A stretch of DNA of 64,000 bases, from NCBI RefSeq assembly GCF_006443685.1, contig NZ_VFYP01000002.1:1-64000 (forward strand), written 5' to 3'. Each line of letters begins with the position of its first letter. The stretch's first letter is position 1. Position numbers and translations under genes: made by a program. The notes below the pieces were generated by a model. It did no database searches. It saw only the letters and a program-made list of their open reading frames with translations, and was not told the origin of the DNA. The stretch comes from Rhizobium glycinendophyticum. GTDB taxonomy: Bacteria > Pseudomonadota > Alphaproteobacteria > Rhizobiales > Rhizobiaceae. Shown one piece after another: positions 1 to 12,371 of the stretch.

Positions 1-123
1 CCGTCAAAAAACCATCCCGCCAAGCCTGAACCCGGCATTCAATCAGCATCTCAGCCAATTTCGTTGAGGTTTTCTCTGAACCAGACTGCCGCTCGCCTCG
101 TCGGCGCCGCCCTCTCGTTCGGT
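1..123 (-). other. probable 5' leader of a minus-strand rRNA operon
   Basis: No ORF or RNA gene is recognisable here. The stretch lies directly downstream of a strong consensus promoter on the minus strand (131-159), and its GC-rich start followed by AT-richer sequence resembles rhizobial rRNA leaders. If so, the 16S gene lies just left of the window. This is inference from promoter type and position. Confidence 0.35.
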
Positions 124-130
124 GAAGCGG

Positions 131-159
131 CTTATACGGCCACTCCTTTTTCTCGTCAA
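131..159 (-). promoter_or_regulatory. strong sigma-70 promoter, probably of an rRNA operon
   Basis: On the minus strand TTGACG (159-154) and TATAAG (136-131) are separated by exactly 17 bases, an almost perfect vegetative promoter. The A-rich sequence just upstream (around 165-185) could act as an UP element. Such consensus promoters with a GC-rich initial transcribed sequence are typical of rhizobial rrn operons. No protein gene follows on this strand inside the window. Confidence 0.5.
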
Positions 160-528
160 CAGCCAGATTCAACTTTTTCAAAAAGATCTGTGATCCCATT
201 GTAATAATACGGAAATTTCGTCTTCAAACCGATCGCGCCCTCAAACCCCGGTCCCAATTCAGTAGGGAAGCCCGCAGATCCGGGCTTGCTTCAAAAAGCT
301 GCCGCCCTTGCCATCCCGCCCGCCCCCTCTCTCTCCCCATAGGCAACATCTCTCTCCTGTACGAAGGTCTGCGCCCAGCATTCTCCATAATTGACGTCCA
401 CACAGAGGCTGCAAACCACCGCTGATTTGACGTCGGTGGCCAAAACATGAGACATGAGAGCCGCTTGTGGCGCTGGCTGGGCTTTTCAGCCTCTTGACCA
501 TGAACAGGACAGGGATCGACAGAACGGC
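160..528. other. intergenic region between rrn-type promoter and M23 gene
   Basis: No convincing gene is seen. It should carry the promoter of the M23 peptidase gene, but I could not assign boxes. The M23 reading frame stays open upstream to an in-frame ATG at 454; that extension is Cys-rich and unlike the family, so it is treated as non-coding. Confidence 0.4.
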
Positions 529-2472
529 ATGACGGCAGACCGCGACATGATCCGCTCGCTGGGCACGGAACCGCCGATCCTGGCGGACGGCTTTCGGGCA
601 CCGGACCGTCGCGAGATCTCCCTCCGCTGGCTCTCCGGCACATTCCTCACTGGCATCACCTCCTGCATCCTCATGGGTGTGGCGCTCTTTGCAGCCCTTG
701 ACGGCCGCCAGCAGCTTGCCATCCCGGCCGAAGCCTATGCAGTCGCCCCGCCTGATGGTGGCGCACCGGCAGCACAGGACACCGTGCGCGGCGCCCGCCT
801 CTTCGGGCCGAAGATTGCTGCGCGCCCCGTCGACAAGGCCATCCTCGATGTTCCCACGGTGATCAAGGACGGCGAACGCGAACTGGTCCGCAAGCAGCCC
901 TTCGCCCATGTAAAGATGGCGCTTGCCGCCGATTACGCGGTGCAGGACCGCTATCCGGCTTTCGATCCGCTCGCGATCTTTGCCATCGACCAGGCAACGC
1001 CCCCGGTCGCCAACCGCACCGGCTCTCTCTATGGGTCGGATGTCGAATCCGAAGTCATTTTGAAATCGAGCCCCTTTCCCAGCGAGCCGTCGCTCCCGCT
1101 CGCCGGTGAAATGACCTTCGACGAGGTCGAGGAAAATGTCCGCTCCAACGGTTCGGTCCTGACCGACGGCGACAGCCAGGTCGCGGCGCTCTATTATATA
1201 GACCCTCGCCGCTTCGACACCGAAGACAACGGGCTCGATCTGACAGCAGGCCTTTCGGCTCGCGTCGTCGAAGAGAATATGAGCGTCGCGGAACCGGAAA
1301 CCGTCACCCCCATGACGCCGGAATTCGCCGACGACGTGCTTCCGGTCCGCAGCCCGCAATCGGTCTCCGCCTTGATGGTGGCCTCTGGATACCCGGCGTC
1401 CAAGGCCGGCGATGTGGAATCGGCTCTGGCCGCTCACATGCCGGGCAAGCTGCTCGCGGTCGGCGACGTGCTGCGGGTCGGGCTCATTCAGCGCGGTGAC
1501 GAAGTCCGCCTTGTGCGCTTCTCACTCTATCACAATGCCGATCATGTGGTAACGCTGGCCGTCAACGACGCGGGGCGTCTGGTGGAAGGCAGCGAACCGC
1601 CGCAACTGGCCGCGATCTCCGGTGCCTTTGATGGATCGAGCCCCGCCATCGTCACCGGGCGCGACCTGCCGAGAGCCTATGACGGCATCTATCGCGCAGC
1701 GCTCTCTTACGGCATGAGTAAGGAACTCACGGCACTTGTGGTGCGACTGCTGGCGTCCAATGTCGATTTCCAGGCGCAATTGAAGCCAACCGACATGCTG
1801 GAAGCCGTCTTCTCCGTTACCGACGAGGAAGGCAAGGCGACGGAAGATTCCGAGCTTCTCTATGTCCGTGCCCGCTTCGGCGACACGATCACCCAGTTCT
1901 ACCGCTTCCAGAACCCGGAAGACGGCTCGATCGATTATTTCGACGAGAATGGCAAGTCGATCCGCCAGTTCCTGCTGCGCAATCCCGTACCCAATGGCCG
2001 CTTCACCTCCGGTTTCGGCATGCGTCGCCATCCGATCCTCGGCTATTCGCGCATGCATACCGGGGTCGACTGGGCAGCCCCCAGCGGCACACCGATCATT
2101 GCCGCGGGCAATGGCGTCGTGGAGAAGGCGGGCTGGGCCTCCGGTTACGGCAACCAGACCCTGATCCGCCATGCCAATGGCTATGTCACCTCCTATAACC
2201 ACCAGAGCGGCATCGCCAAGGGCATCGTGCCCGGCGCCAAGGTGACGCAAGGCCAGGTGATTGGCTTCGTCGGTTCGACCGGCTCCTCGACCGGATCACA
2301 TCTGCATTATGAGCTGATCGTCAACGGTACCAAGGTCGACGCGATGAAGGTCCGTCTGCCCGGCGGCAAGGCGCTGGACGGTGCAGCTCTTGCTTCCTTC
2401 GAAGAGGAGCGCCAGCGCATCGACACGCTTCTCGAAAGCGGCGGTCGCCCGGCCCAGGTGGCGAGCCGCTAA
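529..2472 (+). CDS. M23 family metallopeptidase (LytM-type cell-wall endopeptidase or activator)
   Basis: The 647-residue product has a membrane segment at about residues 40-62 and a long periplasmic part containing a LysM/OapA-like stretch (about residues 270-370). The C-terminal M23 domain keeps the zinc ligands: H510-x3-D514 (HTGVD) and H591-x-H593 (HLHYE). Such proteins cut peptidoglycan cross-links, and the intact zinc site suggests an active enzyme. ATG 529 is preferred because a purine-rich ribosome site lies just upstream and rhizobial homologues begin this way; an in-frame ATG at 454 would add 25 atypical residues. A strong hairpin follows the stop. Confidence 0.85.
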   Translation: MTADRDMIRSLGTEPPILADGFRAPDRREISLRWLSGTFLTGITSCILMGVALFAALDGRQQLAIPAEAYAVAPPDGGAPAAQDTVRGARLFGPKIAARPVDKAILDVPTVIKDGERELVRKQPFAHVKMALAADYAVQDRYPAFDPLAIFAIDQATPPVANRTGSLYGSDVESEVILKSSPFPSEPSLPLAGEMTFDEVEENVRSNGSVLTDGDSQVAALYYIDPRRFDTEDNGLDLTAGLSARVVEENMSVAEPETVTPMTPEFADDVLPVRSPQSVSALMVASGYPASKAGDVESALAAHMPGKLLAVGDVLRVGLIQRGDEVRLVRFSLYHNADHVVTLAVNDAGRLVEGSEPPQLAAISGAFDGSSPAIVTGRDLPRAYDGIYRAALSYGMSKELTALVVRLLASNVDFQAQLKPTDMLEAVFSVTDEEGKATEDSELLYVRARFGDTITQFYRFQNPEDGSIDYFDENGKSIRQFLLRNPVPNGRFTSGFGMRRHPILGYSRMHTGVDWAAPSGTPIIAAGNGVVEKAGWASGYGNQTLIRHANGYVTSYNHQSGIAKGIVPGAKVTQGQVIGFVGSTGSSTGSHLHYELIVNGTKVDAMKVRLPGGKALDGAALASFEEERQRIDTLLESGGRPAQVASR

Positions 2473-2499
2473 GGCGGCAAATTCACGGACCGTGATCGC

Positions 2500-2529
2500 A
2501 AAACGGCGGCCCTTCCGGGCCGCCGTTTT
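2500..2529. terminator. bidirectional terminator between M23 gene and clpB
   Basis: A perfect inverted repeat (stem CGGCGGCCC/GGGCCGCCG, loop TTCC) is flanked by AAAA on the left and TTTT on the right. It can therefore stop transcripts of both converging genes. Confidence 0.85.
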
Positions 2530-2552
2530 GTTTGTCTTCAACAGGCTCTCAA

Positions 2553-5156
<2,604 letters not shown>

Positions 5157-5267
5157 GGTCTGTCTCCGTTTCCCCGTGCTGCCCGCATTCGGCGCAGAAC
5201 GGATGCTGTGGATCGAGCCCCCGGAAGCGGCGGGCCCTTGGCGCGGATCTCCGCGCCCTTAATCGAG

Positions 5268-5296
5268 ATATGGGAGTGGATTTGTGCCCTTTAAAG
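5268..5296 (-). promoter_or_regulatory. putative sigma-32 (RpoH) promoter of clpB
   Basis: On the minus strand CTTTAAA (5296-5290) and TCCCATAT (5275-5268) are separated by 14 bases. This is one mismatch per box from the heat-shock consensus CTTGAAA / CCCCATnT. The site lies about 112 bases upstream of the clpB start and just after the terminator of the preceding gene. ClpB is a standard RpoH target, which supports the call. Confidence 0.45.
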
Positions 5297-5313
5297 AGGC
5301 ATTTAAACGAAAA

Positions 5314-5337
5314 AACTCCGGACTTTCGCCCGGAGTT
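5314..5337 (-). terminator. rho-independent terminator of the DUF4167 gene
   Basis: The stem AACTCCGG/CCGGAGTT with an 8-base loop is followed on the minus strand by a run of T. It lies 29 bases past the stop of the DUF4167 gene. Confidence 0.8.
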
Positions 5338-5365
5338 GGCATTGGTCAAATTGCCGTTGTCGAGA

Positions 5366-6154
5366 TCACTCGGTCTCGGCCGAAGCCAGCGCCGGAGCAT
5401 CTCCACCTTCGCCATTGCCGGCGCCTTCGCCACCCTCGTCGGCACCGGCGCTGCGGCGCGGCTGGCGGCGCGGGCGATTGCTGGCAGCACGACGACGGGG
5501 CTGGCGTTCGCCACCGGCCTCGACGGCACTTTCGGCAACCGCGGCGACAACCTCGGCCGGCATGTCCTCGATCACAGGCTGGGGACCGGAACCGGCAATC
5601 TCGGGCTGAGGCTGAGGCTCGACCTGCCGCTCCGGCTGACGCTGCGGGCGATTGTGCTGCTGCTGGCGGTTCTGGTGCTGGGGCCGACCCTGCTGCTGGT
5701 TGCCGCGATCGCCGCCACGGTCCTGTCCGCGCTCAACGTTCTGAACGTTGTTGTTGTCGTCCGAACCGTCGAAATCTTCGCCGTCACGCTCGTTGAAGTC
5801 CTGACGATCGTCGCGGTCCTCATTGCCATCGCGATCGTCGCGCTGGAAGCGTTCCTGCATCTGCGCCTGGGCGGCTGCGATGATGCGGTTGTAATGCTCC
5901 GCGTGCTGCAGGTAGTTTTCCGCCATCACGCGGTCGCCGGCGCTCTGTGCATCCCGCGCCAGCGTCGAATACTTTTCGGCGATATGCTGTGCCGTGCCGC
6001 GGATTTTAACGTCAGGACCTGAGCTGTCATAGGTCCGGGTCAGGGGGTTCTGGCCCTTGCGGTTGAAGTTGCCGCCGCCATTTCCGCCGCCGCCGCCACC
6101 GCCATTATTGTTGTTACGCCCCCGACCACGCTTGTTCTGCTGTCCTGGCCTCAT
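5366..6154 (-). CDS. DUF4167 domain-containing protein
   Basis: This 262-residue protein is of the family common in Rhizobiales. The N-terminus is basic and low-complexity (poly-Asn and poly-Gly around residues 10-28). It is followed by the conserved DUF4167 core (about residues 35-95, with motifs such as NPLTRTYDSSGPDVKIRG and AENYLQHAEHY) and a long Gln/Arg/Asp-rich tail. The composition suggests an RNA- or nucleic-acid-associated protein, but the function is unknown. The start was set at 6154, where AGGTGA lies 8 bases upstream; a longer frame to 6226 adds atypical residues. It is separated from prmC by 332 bases. Confidence 0.85.
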   Translation of the reverse strand: MRPGQQNKRGRGRNNNNGGGGGGGNGGGNFNRKGQNPLTRTYDSSGPDVKIRGTAQHIAEKYSTLARDAQSAGDRVMAENYLQHAEHYNRIIAAAQAQMQERFQRDDRDGNEDRDDRQDFNERDGEDFDGSDDNNNVQNVERGQDRGGDRGNQQQGRPQHQNRQQQHNRPQRQPERQVEPQPQPEIAGSGPQPVIEDMPAEVVAAVAESAVEAGGERQPRRRAASNRPRRQPRRSAGADEGGEGAGNGEGGDAPALASAETE

Positions 6155-6486
6155 AGATGATTCACCTGAATGTCTCTGTTGTGCTGAAAAAGGGCAAAGC
6201 CGCTGGTTCTGGTTAGCCCGGACCAAGTCTCCACGCGCCGCCGGCAGACCGCGCTCTCGCCTTGCTCGCCGCTGGTGAAAGTCGAGTTTACTGAGTTACG
6301 CACCGGTCTTTTTGTGCTTCGCGGGGCTCGAAAGCGAACCGTTGTCGAAGCCGGCCCAGACATGAACGAATCTTCGTTCTTTACCCCGCCGCCCGTTACG
6401 TGCCCGCAAACTATTACGCTTCCCGCGGAAAACCAAGCCTTTTTCTGTTTTTCCCGGAATTATCCTTAGCACGCGCAGCAAACACG
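6155..6486. other. intergenic region upstream of DUF4167 gene
   Basis: About 330 bases lie between the prmC stop and the DUF4167 start. Short open frames exist on both strands (for example 6275-6469 plus) but have no recognisable protein features. The promoter of the DUF4167 gene must lie here; I found no clear terminator for prmC. Confidence 0.4.
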
Positions 6487-7362
6487 TCAGTCTTGCTTGC
6501 GGCCGAAGATCAACACCCGGTCCCGCCCGCCGAGATCCCGATGCGCCTCTAGCCGCAAAAAACCCGCCTGTTCAAATACTTGCTGCACACCGTCCTGCTG
6601 GTCGAAGCCGATCTCCAGGCCGATGACGCCGCCGGAATTGAGATGGGCGTCCGCCTCTGCAGCGATGGCCTTGTAAGCTTCCAGCCCGTCTTCGCCGCCA
6701 TCCAGCGCCGCAACAGGATCGTGATTTGCCACTTCCGGCTCGAGCCCTTCCATCACAGCCGTGCGAATATACGGCGGGTTCGACACGATGATATCGAAGC
6801 TCTCAGGCGTTTGTGCGAACCATGGACCGGCCCTTGTCGAAAACCGATCGACAAGCCCGAGAGCCGCCGCGTTGGCCGTAGCCGTTGCAAGTGCATCCTC
6901 GGAGATATCGACACCAACGGCCCTTGCCTCGGGACACTGCGCAAGAAGAGCGAGCGCAATCGCGCCCGTCCCTGTGCCGAGATCGACGATCTCTGCCGTC
7001 CCCTGTAAAGCAATCCTGTGTCGAAGATGCGGCAGAAGCGCATCGACAAGGACTTCGGTATCGGGTCTCGGCTCGAGTGTACCGGGACTGAGTTTCAGGT
7101 CGAGACCGTAGAATTCGCGCGATCCGAGAATGCGATAGACCGGCTCCCTTGCCAGCCGCCGCAAGACAGCATCTTCGACCCGCGCGACCGCCTCCTCAGC
7201 GAGCCGCCGGTCACCGTCGAGCACGAGATCGGTATGGCTGAGCCCCAGCAATTCCATCACGAGGATGCGCGAATCCTGGTCGGCGTCGGCAAGCCCCGCC
7301 TCCTCGAAGCGCCGGCGGGCGTCGTGGATCAGAGCTCTCGCCGTCGCGCGTTTCTCGCTCAC
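6487..7362 (-). CDS. prmC: peptide chain release factor N5-glutamine methyltransferase PrmC
   Basis: The 291-residue enzyme methylates the Gln of the GGQ motif in release factors using S-adenosylmethionine. It has an N-terminal helical domain, the SAM-binding motif DLGTGTG (127-133) and the catalytic NPPY (195-198). Its start overlaps the stop of prfA by 4 bases (ATGA), so enzyme and substrate are translationally coupled, the usual bacterial arrangement. Confidence 0.96.
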   Translation of the reverse strand: MSEKRATARALIHDARRRFEEAGLADADQDSRILVMELLGLSHTDLVLDGDRRLAEEAVARVEDAVLRRLAREPVYRILGSREFYGLDLKLSPGTLEPRPDTEVLVDALLPHLRHRIALQGTAEIVDLGTGTGAIALALLAQCPEARAVGVDISEDALATATANAAALGLVDRFSTRAGPWFAQTPESFDIIVSNPPYIRTAVMEGLEPEVANHDPVAALDGGEDGLEAYKAIAAEADAHLNSGGVIGLEIGFDQQDGVQQVFEQAGFLRLEAHRDLGGRDRVLIFGRKQD

Positions 7363-8438
7363 TGGGCTTCGCCCAGTTGCGCGAGCTGCCCGGCCTGATA
7401 GTCGGAGATCAGGGCATCGACCATCTCGTCGATATCGCCCTCGATCATCTTGTCCAGCTTGTAGAGCGTCAGGTTAATCCGATGATCCGTCACCCTGCCC
7501 TGCGGAAAATTATAGGTGCGAATACGCTCCGACCGGTCCCCGGAACCGACCTGGCTCTTGCGGCTCGCCGAGCGCTCGCTGTCCGCCTTCTGCCGCTCGA
7601 TGTCGTACAGGCGCGAACGAAGCACCTGCATGGCCTTGGCGCGGTTCTGGTGCTGCGACTTTTCCGAGGAGGTGACGATCAATCCCGTCGGCAGATGCGT
7701 GATGCGCACGGCCGAATCCGTCGTGTTGACGTGCTGCCCGCCGGCACCGGACGAGCGCATTGTATCGATACGGATGTCCTCGGGCTTGATCTCGATGTCG
7801 ATCTCTTCCGCTTCCGGCAAGACTGCCACGGTCGCCGCCGACGTATGAATGCGTCCGCTCGCCTCTGTCTCCGGCACGCGCTGCACCCGGTGCACGCCGG
7901 ATTCGAACTTCAGCTTGGAAAACACGCCGCGTCCGCTGATCGTCGCGATGATTTCCTTGTAGCCGCCCGCTTCCCCTTCGCTGGCGGAAAGCACTTCCAC
8001 CTTCCACCCCTTGGTGGAGGCAAAACGCTCATACATACGGAACAGGTCGCCGGCGAACAGCGCCGCCTCCGATCCGCCGGTTCCCGCACGAATTTCGAGG
8101 ATCGCACTTTTCTCGTCTGCAGCGTCCTTCGGCAGAAGCAGGATCTGCATCTCGCCTTCGAGGCCCTCGATCCGGGTCTCTATCTCGGGCAATTCCATTT
8201 CGGCCAGATCGCGCATGTCGCGATCCGTCGCCTTGTCGGCCAGCATGGTCCGCAGATCCGCCGCCTCGTCGACGGCCGACTGATATTCACGGATCTTCTT
8301 CACCACGGGCTCGAGCTCGGAATACTCCGATGCCAGCTTCACATAGACGTCGGCTGCCGGACCCGCCGACATTCGCGCCTCGATTTCGCCGAAGCGGCGT
8401 TCGAGTTCGCGCATTTTCTCGACAGGAAGCTTCGCCAC
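7359..8438 (-). CDS. prfA: peptide chain release factor 1
   Basis: The 359-residue RF1 terminates translation at UAA/UAG. The GGQ loop that triggers peptide release is at 233-235. The codon-recognition tripeptide at 189-191 reads PET, fitting the RF1 PxT form rather than the RF2 SPF form. Length is standard. It is followed by prmC with a 4-base overlap and lies 27 bases after ptsP on the same strand, so the three may be co-transcribed. Confidence 0.97.
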   Translation of the reverse strand: MAKLPVEKMRELERRFGEIEARMSAGPAADVYVKLASEYSELEPVVKKIREYQSAVDEAADLRTMLADKATDRDMRDLAEMELPEIETRIEGLEGEMQILLLPKDAADEKSAILEIRAGTGGSEAALFAGDLFRMYERFASTKGWKVEVLSASEGEAGGYKEIIATISGRGVFSKLKFESGVHRVQRVPETEASGRIHTSAATVAVLPEAEEIDIEIKPEDIRIDTMRSSGAGGQHVNTTDSAVRITHLPTGLIVTSSEKSQHQNRAKAMQVLRSRLYDIERQKADSERSASRKSQVGSGDRSERIRTYNFPQGRVTDHRINLTLYKLDKMIEGDIDEMVDALISDYQAGQLAQLGEAQ

Positions 8439-8465
8439 CCTTTACTCCGGTTTCTTCGTCAAATG

Positions 8466-10733
8466 TCAGACGGGAATGTTGTTCTCGGCCGCAAAGCGGA
8501 CGAGTATCTCGCGCACTGACACGCCGGGTGTGTTGTCGTCAAGCGCAGCCGTCAGCACATCTGACAGCTGGGAGACGTCCAACCCGAGCAGCATGGCCTT
8601 CACCGGACCGATCGAGGTCGGCGACATGGAGATCGAACGGAAGCCGATCCCGAGCAGCGCCATGGCCGAAAGCGGCTTCGATGCCATCTCGCCGCACAGC
8701 GTCACCGGCGTGTTGTTGCGTTCGGATGCCCTGACGATGTCCCGCAGGATCCGGAGAAACGGCCGCCCGAGCACGTCGAACCGATCCGCCACCCGCGCAT
8801 TGCCGCGATCGACGGCCATCGAGAACTGGAACAGGTCGTTCGAGCCGACAGACACGAAGTCGACCTCCTCCATCAGCTCGTCGAGCTGCCACATCAGCGA
8901 CGGCACTTCCAGCATCGCGCCGAATTGCAGCTTTTTCGGCAGCTGGTGGCCGAACTTCGACAGATGCTGCACTTCCTTCTGCATCAGCTCGCGCACGGCA
9001 CGGATTTCGGCGACCTCGGTCACCATCGGCAGCATCATCTTCAGCTCGGCGCCGGAAGCCGCCTTGAGCAGGGCCCGCAACTGCGTGCGCAACAGCCCCG
9101 GCCGGTCCAGCGACAGGCGGATCGCCCGCCAGCCGAGCGCCGGGTTCTCCTCTTCTTGGCTGCGGAAATAGGACACGACCTTGTCGCCGCCGATATCGAG
9201 CGTCCGGAAGGTCACCGGCCGCCCGGCCGCCTGTTTCAGCACGCTGCGATAAAAGCTCTCCTGCTCCTCGCCTTTCGGCATGGTGGACGAGATCATGAAC
9301 TGCAATTCGGTTCGAAACAGCCCGATACCATCGGCGCCGGAATCCGAAAGCTGCGGCAGATCGACCAGAAGGCCGGCATTCATCTGCAGCTTGATCCGAT
9401 GTCCGTCCTTCGTCACCGGTTCCACATCGCGAAGCGCGCGGAACTGCTCCTGCCGCTTGGCCCGCAGCCGGACCTTTTCCTCATATGCCTTCTGCAGGTC
9501 GGCAACGGGGCGCACATGCACCTTGCCATCGTCCCCGTCGATGATCACGGGGTCGCCGTTTTCGGCCAATGCCACGGCACCCGCCGCCTGGCCGACGACC
9601 GCAATACCCATGGCTCGCGCCACGATCACCACGTGGCTCGTCACCGCGCCCTCTTCGAGCACCAGCCCGCGCAGGTTGGCGCGGGGATAATCGAGCAGTT
9701 CGGCCGCACCCATGGCGCGAGCAAAGACGATGGCGTCGTTCGGGAAACCTTCGGCCGTGCTGCGCGGCGAAAAGCCGGTCAACTGCCTGAGCAGGCGATT
9801 CGCCAGATCATCGAAGTCGTGCATGCGCTCGCGCAGGTAGGGATCCGTCAACCGGATCATCCGCGCCTTCGTGTCGCTCTGCACCTTCTCGACCGCGGCT
9901 TCCGCCGTCAGCCCGTTATGGATCGCCTCTTCCATGCGCCGCACCCAGCCCTGGTCATGGGCGAACATGCGGTAGGTCTCGAGCACGTCGCGATGCTCGC
10001 CCTCCATGGAGATCTCGCGCCGCGACAGCATGTCGTCGATCGAGATCCTGAGCGATCCGAGCGCGTCGGCCAGCCTCCGGATTTCCGTCTCGCTATCTTC
10101 GTTCAAGAGGTTGGTGACGACGATGCGCGGCTCGTGCAGCACGACATAGCCGAGGCCGATGCCTTCCGAATAGCTGTCGCCGTCGATAGACACCGGACGC
10201 GTCAGGTCGAGTTCGAGGCCCGGCCGGGTGATCTTCTTGAGTTCGCCCGTGGCGATCATTTCCGCCAGCACCATGGCGGTCGTTTCGAGCGCTTCGAGTT
10301 CGTCCTCGCGGTAGTTTCGCGCGGCCTTGTTCTGCACGACGAGAACGCCGAGGCTTCGGCCGGCGCGCAGGATCGGCACGCCGAGGAAGGAGTGGTAGAT
10401 CTCTTCGCCCGTTTCAGGGAGATAACGGAAAGCCGGATGCGCCTGGGCATCCGAAAGATTGAGCGATTGCGCCGACGCCGCGATCGTGCCGACGAGACCC
10501 TGGCCCATTTTCAACTGGGCAAGGTGAACGGCGTCCTTGTTCAGACCTTCAGTCGCATAGAGTTCCAGCACGCCGTCCGAGCGCAGCACGTAAACGGAGC
10601 ACACTTCGGCGACCATGTTGCTCGCGATCTGGCGAACGATCCGGTCTAGACGCTCCTGCGGCTCGAGCGGCTCCGCCATCATTTCGCGCAGCCGCTTGAG
10701 CAGGACGCGGGGACCCGCAGAAAGGTCTCTCAT
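8466..10733 (-). CDS. ptsP: phosphoenolpyruvate-protein phosphotransferase PtsP (EI-Ntr)
   Basis: The 755-residue first enzyme of the nitrogen phosphotransferase system takes phosphate from PEP and passes it to NPr. An N-terminal GAF domain (about 20-160) precedes the EI helical and phospho-His domain. The active-site His lies in GAVTSHVVIVARAMG, and the C-terminal PEP-binding barrel carries the VTLCGEMAS signature. The GAF domain separates it from sugar-PTS EI. It lies between lysC and prfA, a common order in Rhizobiaceae. In rhizobia the system links nitrogen status to potassium transport and polymer metabolism. Confidence 0.95.
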   Translation of the reverse strand: MRDLSAGPRVLLKRLREMMAEPLEPQERLDRIVRQIASNMVAEVCSVYVLRSDGVLELYATEGLNKDAVHLAQLKMGQGLVGTIAASAQSLNLSDAQAHPAFRYLPETGEEIYHSFLGVPILRAGRSLGVLVVQNKAARNYREDELEALETTAMVLAEMIATGELKKITRPGLELDLTRPVSIDGDSYSEGIGLGYVVLHEPRIVVTNLLNEDSETEIRRLADALGSLRISIDDMLSRREISMEGEHRDVLETYRMFAHDQGWVRRMEEAIHNGLTAEAAVEKVQSDTKARMIRLTDPYLRERMHDFDDLANRLLRQLTGFSPRSTAEGFPNDAIVFARAMGAAELLDYPRANLRGLVLEEGAVTSHVVIVARAMGIAVVGQAAGAVALAENGDPVIIDGDDGKVHVRPVADLQKAYEEKVRLRAKRQEQFRALRDVEPVTKDGHRIKLQMNAGLLVDLPQLSDSGADGIGLFRTELQFMISSTMPKGEEQESFYRSVLKQAAGRPVTFRTLDIGGDKVVSYFRSQEEENPALGWRAIRLSLDRPGLLRTQLRALLKAASGAELKMMLPMVTEVAEIRAVRELMQKEVQHLSKFGHQLPKKLQFGAMLEVPSLMWQLDELMEEVDFVSVGSNDLFQFSMAVDRGNARVADRFDVLGRPFLRILRDIVRASERNNTPVTLCGEMASKPLSAMALLGIGFRSISMSPTSIGPVKAMLLGLDVSQLSDVLTAALDDNTPGVSVREILVRFAAENNIPV

Positions 10734-10819
10734 CGCGTATTGGCTCCACTTCCCATTGGTCAGCGGATTGTTACCCTTACCTTTTTAGGGGTTGGGTATC
10801 GGGTGTCCGCTCTACGGAA

Positions 10820-12094
10820 TCAATTCTTATCCAGACCGTAGCACGAATGCAAAGTGCGAACTGCAAGCTCGGCATAGGGACCGTCGATCAGGATCGAAAT
10901 CTTGATTTCGGACGTGGTGATCGCCTTGATGTTGATGCCCTTCTCGGCGAGCGCCTTGAAGGCGGTCGCGGCGACACCTGCATGGCTGCGCATGCCGATG
11001 CCGATGACGGACACCTTGACCAGGCCCTTTTCGCTCTGCACGACGTCGAAGCCGATCTTCTCCTTGTTCGAGCCGAGAACAGCGAGCGCCTTGTCCACAT
11101 CGCCCGAAGGCACCGTGAAGGTCATGTCGGTCTTCGAACCATCTTCGGAGATGTTCTGGACGATCATGTCGACATTGATATGCGCTTCGGCCAGCGGTCC
11201 GAAGATGGCGGCAGAGACACCCGGACGGTCGGACAGACGGCGCAGCGAGATCTGCGCTTCATCCTTGGCATAGGCGATACCGGTGACGACTTCCTGTTCC
11301 ACGATCTCTTCCTCATCGCAAATCAATGTACCGGGCGGGTTCAAGAGATCGCCCATGCCCGGCGCATCGGGATCTTCAAAGCTGGAGCGCACGAAGGTGC
11401 GGACCTTGTGTACCATCGCAAGCTCGACCGAGCGGACCTGCAGGACCTTGGCGCCGAGCGACGCCATTTCCAGCATCTCCTCGAACGCGATCTTCTTCAG
11501 GCGGCGCGCCTTCGGCTCGATGCGCGGGTCGGTCGTGTAGACGCCATCGACGTCCGTATAGATGTCGCAGCGATCCGCCTTCAGGCCGGCAGCGATCGCC
11601 ACGGCCGAGGTGTCCGAGCCACCGCGGCCGAGCGTCGCGATCCGGTTATCGGGACCGATGCCCTGGAAGCCGGCGACGACCGCGACCTGGCCTTCGCCCA
11701 TGCGGCGCACGATGTCGGAACCGTCGATCTCCTGAATACGGGCAGCGCCATGGGCGTTGTCGGTCTTGATCGGGATCTGCCAGCCCTGCCAGGAGCGGGC
11801 ATTGATGCCCATCGACTGCAGCGCAATAGCCAGAAGCCCCGACGTCACCTGTTCGCCCGAGGCAACGACGGCATCATATTCGCGCGCATCATAGAACGGC
11901 GAGTCGGCACCCGCCACCTTCGGCATGGTCTGGACCCAGTCCACGAGCTCGTTGGTCTTGCCCGACATGGCCGAGACGACCACGGCCACTTCATGGCCGG
12001 CATCCACTTCCCGTTTCACATGGCGCGCCACGTTGTGGATGCGTTCCAGATTGGCGACGGAGGTCCCGCCGAATTTCATCACGATGCGAGCCAT
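10820..12094 (-). CDS. lysC: aspartate kinase
   Basis: The 424-residue enzyme phosphorylates L-aspartate, the first step to lysine, methionine, threonine and diaminopimelate. The N-terminal kinase domain starts MARIVMKFGGTSVAN with the KFGGTS motif. Two C-terminal ACT domains (about 265-424) provide allosteric control. The start at 12094 is fixed by homology; the open frame extends to 12316 with unrelated residues. No riboswitch-like structure was seen upstream. Confidence 0.96.
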   Translation of the reverse strand: MARIVMKFGGTSVANLERIHNVARHVKREVDAGHEVAVVVSAMSGKTNELVDWVQTMPKVAGADSPFYDAREYDAVVASGEQVTSGLLAIALQSMGINARSWQGWQIPIKTDNAHGAARIQEIDGSDIVRRMGEGQVAVVAGFQGIGPDNRIATLGRGGSDTSAVAIAAGLKADRCDIYTDVDGVYTTDPRIEPKARRLKKIAFEEMLEMASLGAKVLQVRSVELAMVHKVRTFVRSSFEDPDAPGMGDLLNPPGTLICDEEEIVEQEVVTGIAYAKDEAQISLRRLSDRPGVSAAIFGPLAEAHINVDMIVQNISEDGSKTDMTFTVPSGDVDKALAVLGSNKEKIGFDVVQSEKGLVKVSVIGIGMRSHAGVAATAFKALAEKGINIKAITTSEIKISILIDGPYAELAVRTLHSCYGLDKN

Positions 12095-12371
12095 AGACTT
12101 GAACCATATGCCCTTGAGAACACGCCGCTGGAGCGGCGAAGAAACTGACGCCCTGCACCAAAGGCTGCAGGTTGCCGGGCTTTTAGCGAATATGTTCCTG
12201 GGGCGCAACGGCCAGATGGGGCCGAAACGGTACGGCAGAGCCGGGAAATTCGCCTGAAAACCACGGCATTTCGACTGCCTTAATTTGGAACCAATTGGAG
12301 CGCCAACCATCGCCAAACCGGGCTGGGAGCCGGTTTATCAAAGGGTAAGCCTTCAATCCGGATAGGGTCGC
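12095..12371. other. divergent intergenic region lysC / lpiA
   Basis: These 277 bases separate divergent lysC and lpiA and must hold both promoters. I could not assign boxes confidently. The lpiA homologue in Rhizobium tropici is induced at low pH, so an acid-response element could be here, but none is recognisable by eye. Confidence 0.4.

Noticed and set aside
6275..6469. Small plus-strand ORF in the prmC-DUF4167 gap
   Set aside because: No ribosome site and no family-like sequence; a minus-strand frame overlaps it equally well.
12095..12371. Lysine riboswitch upstream of lysC
   Set aside because: No multi-helix leader recognisable, and the class is not expected in alphaproteobacteria.
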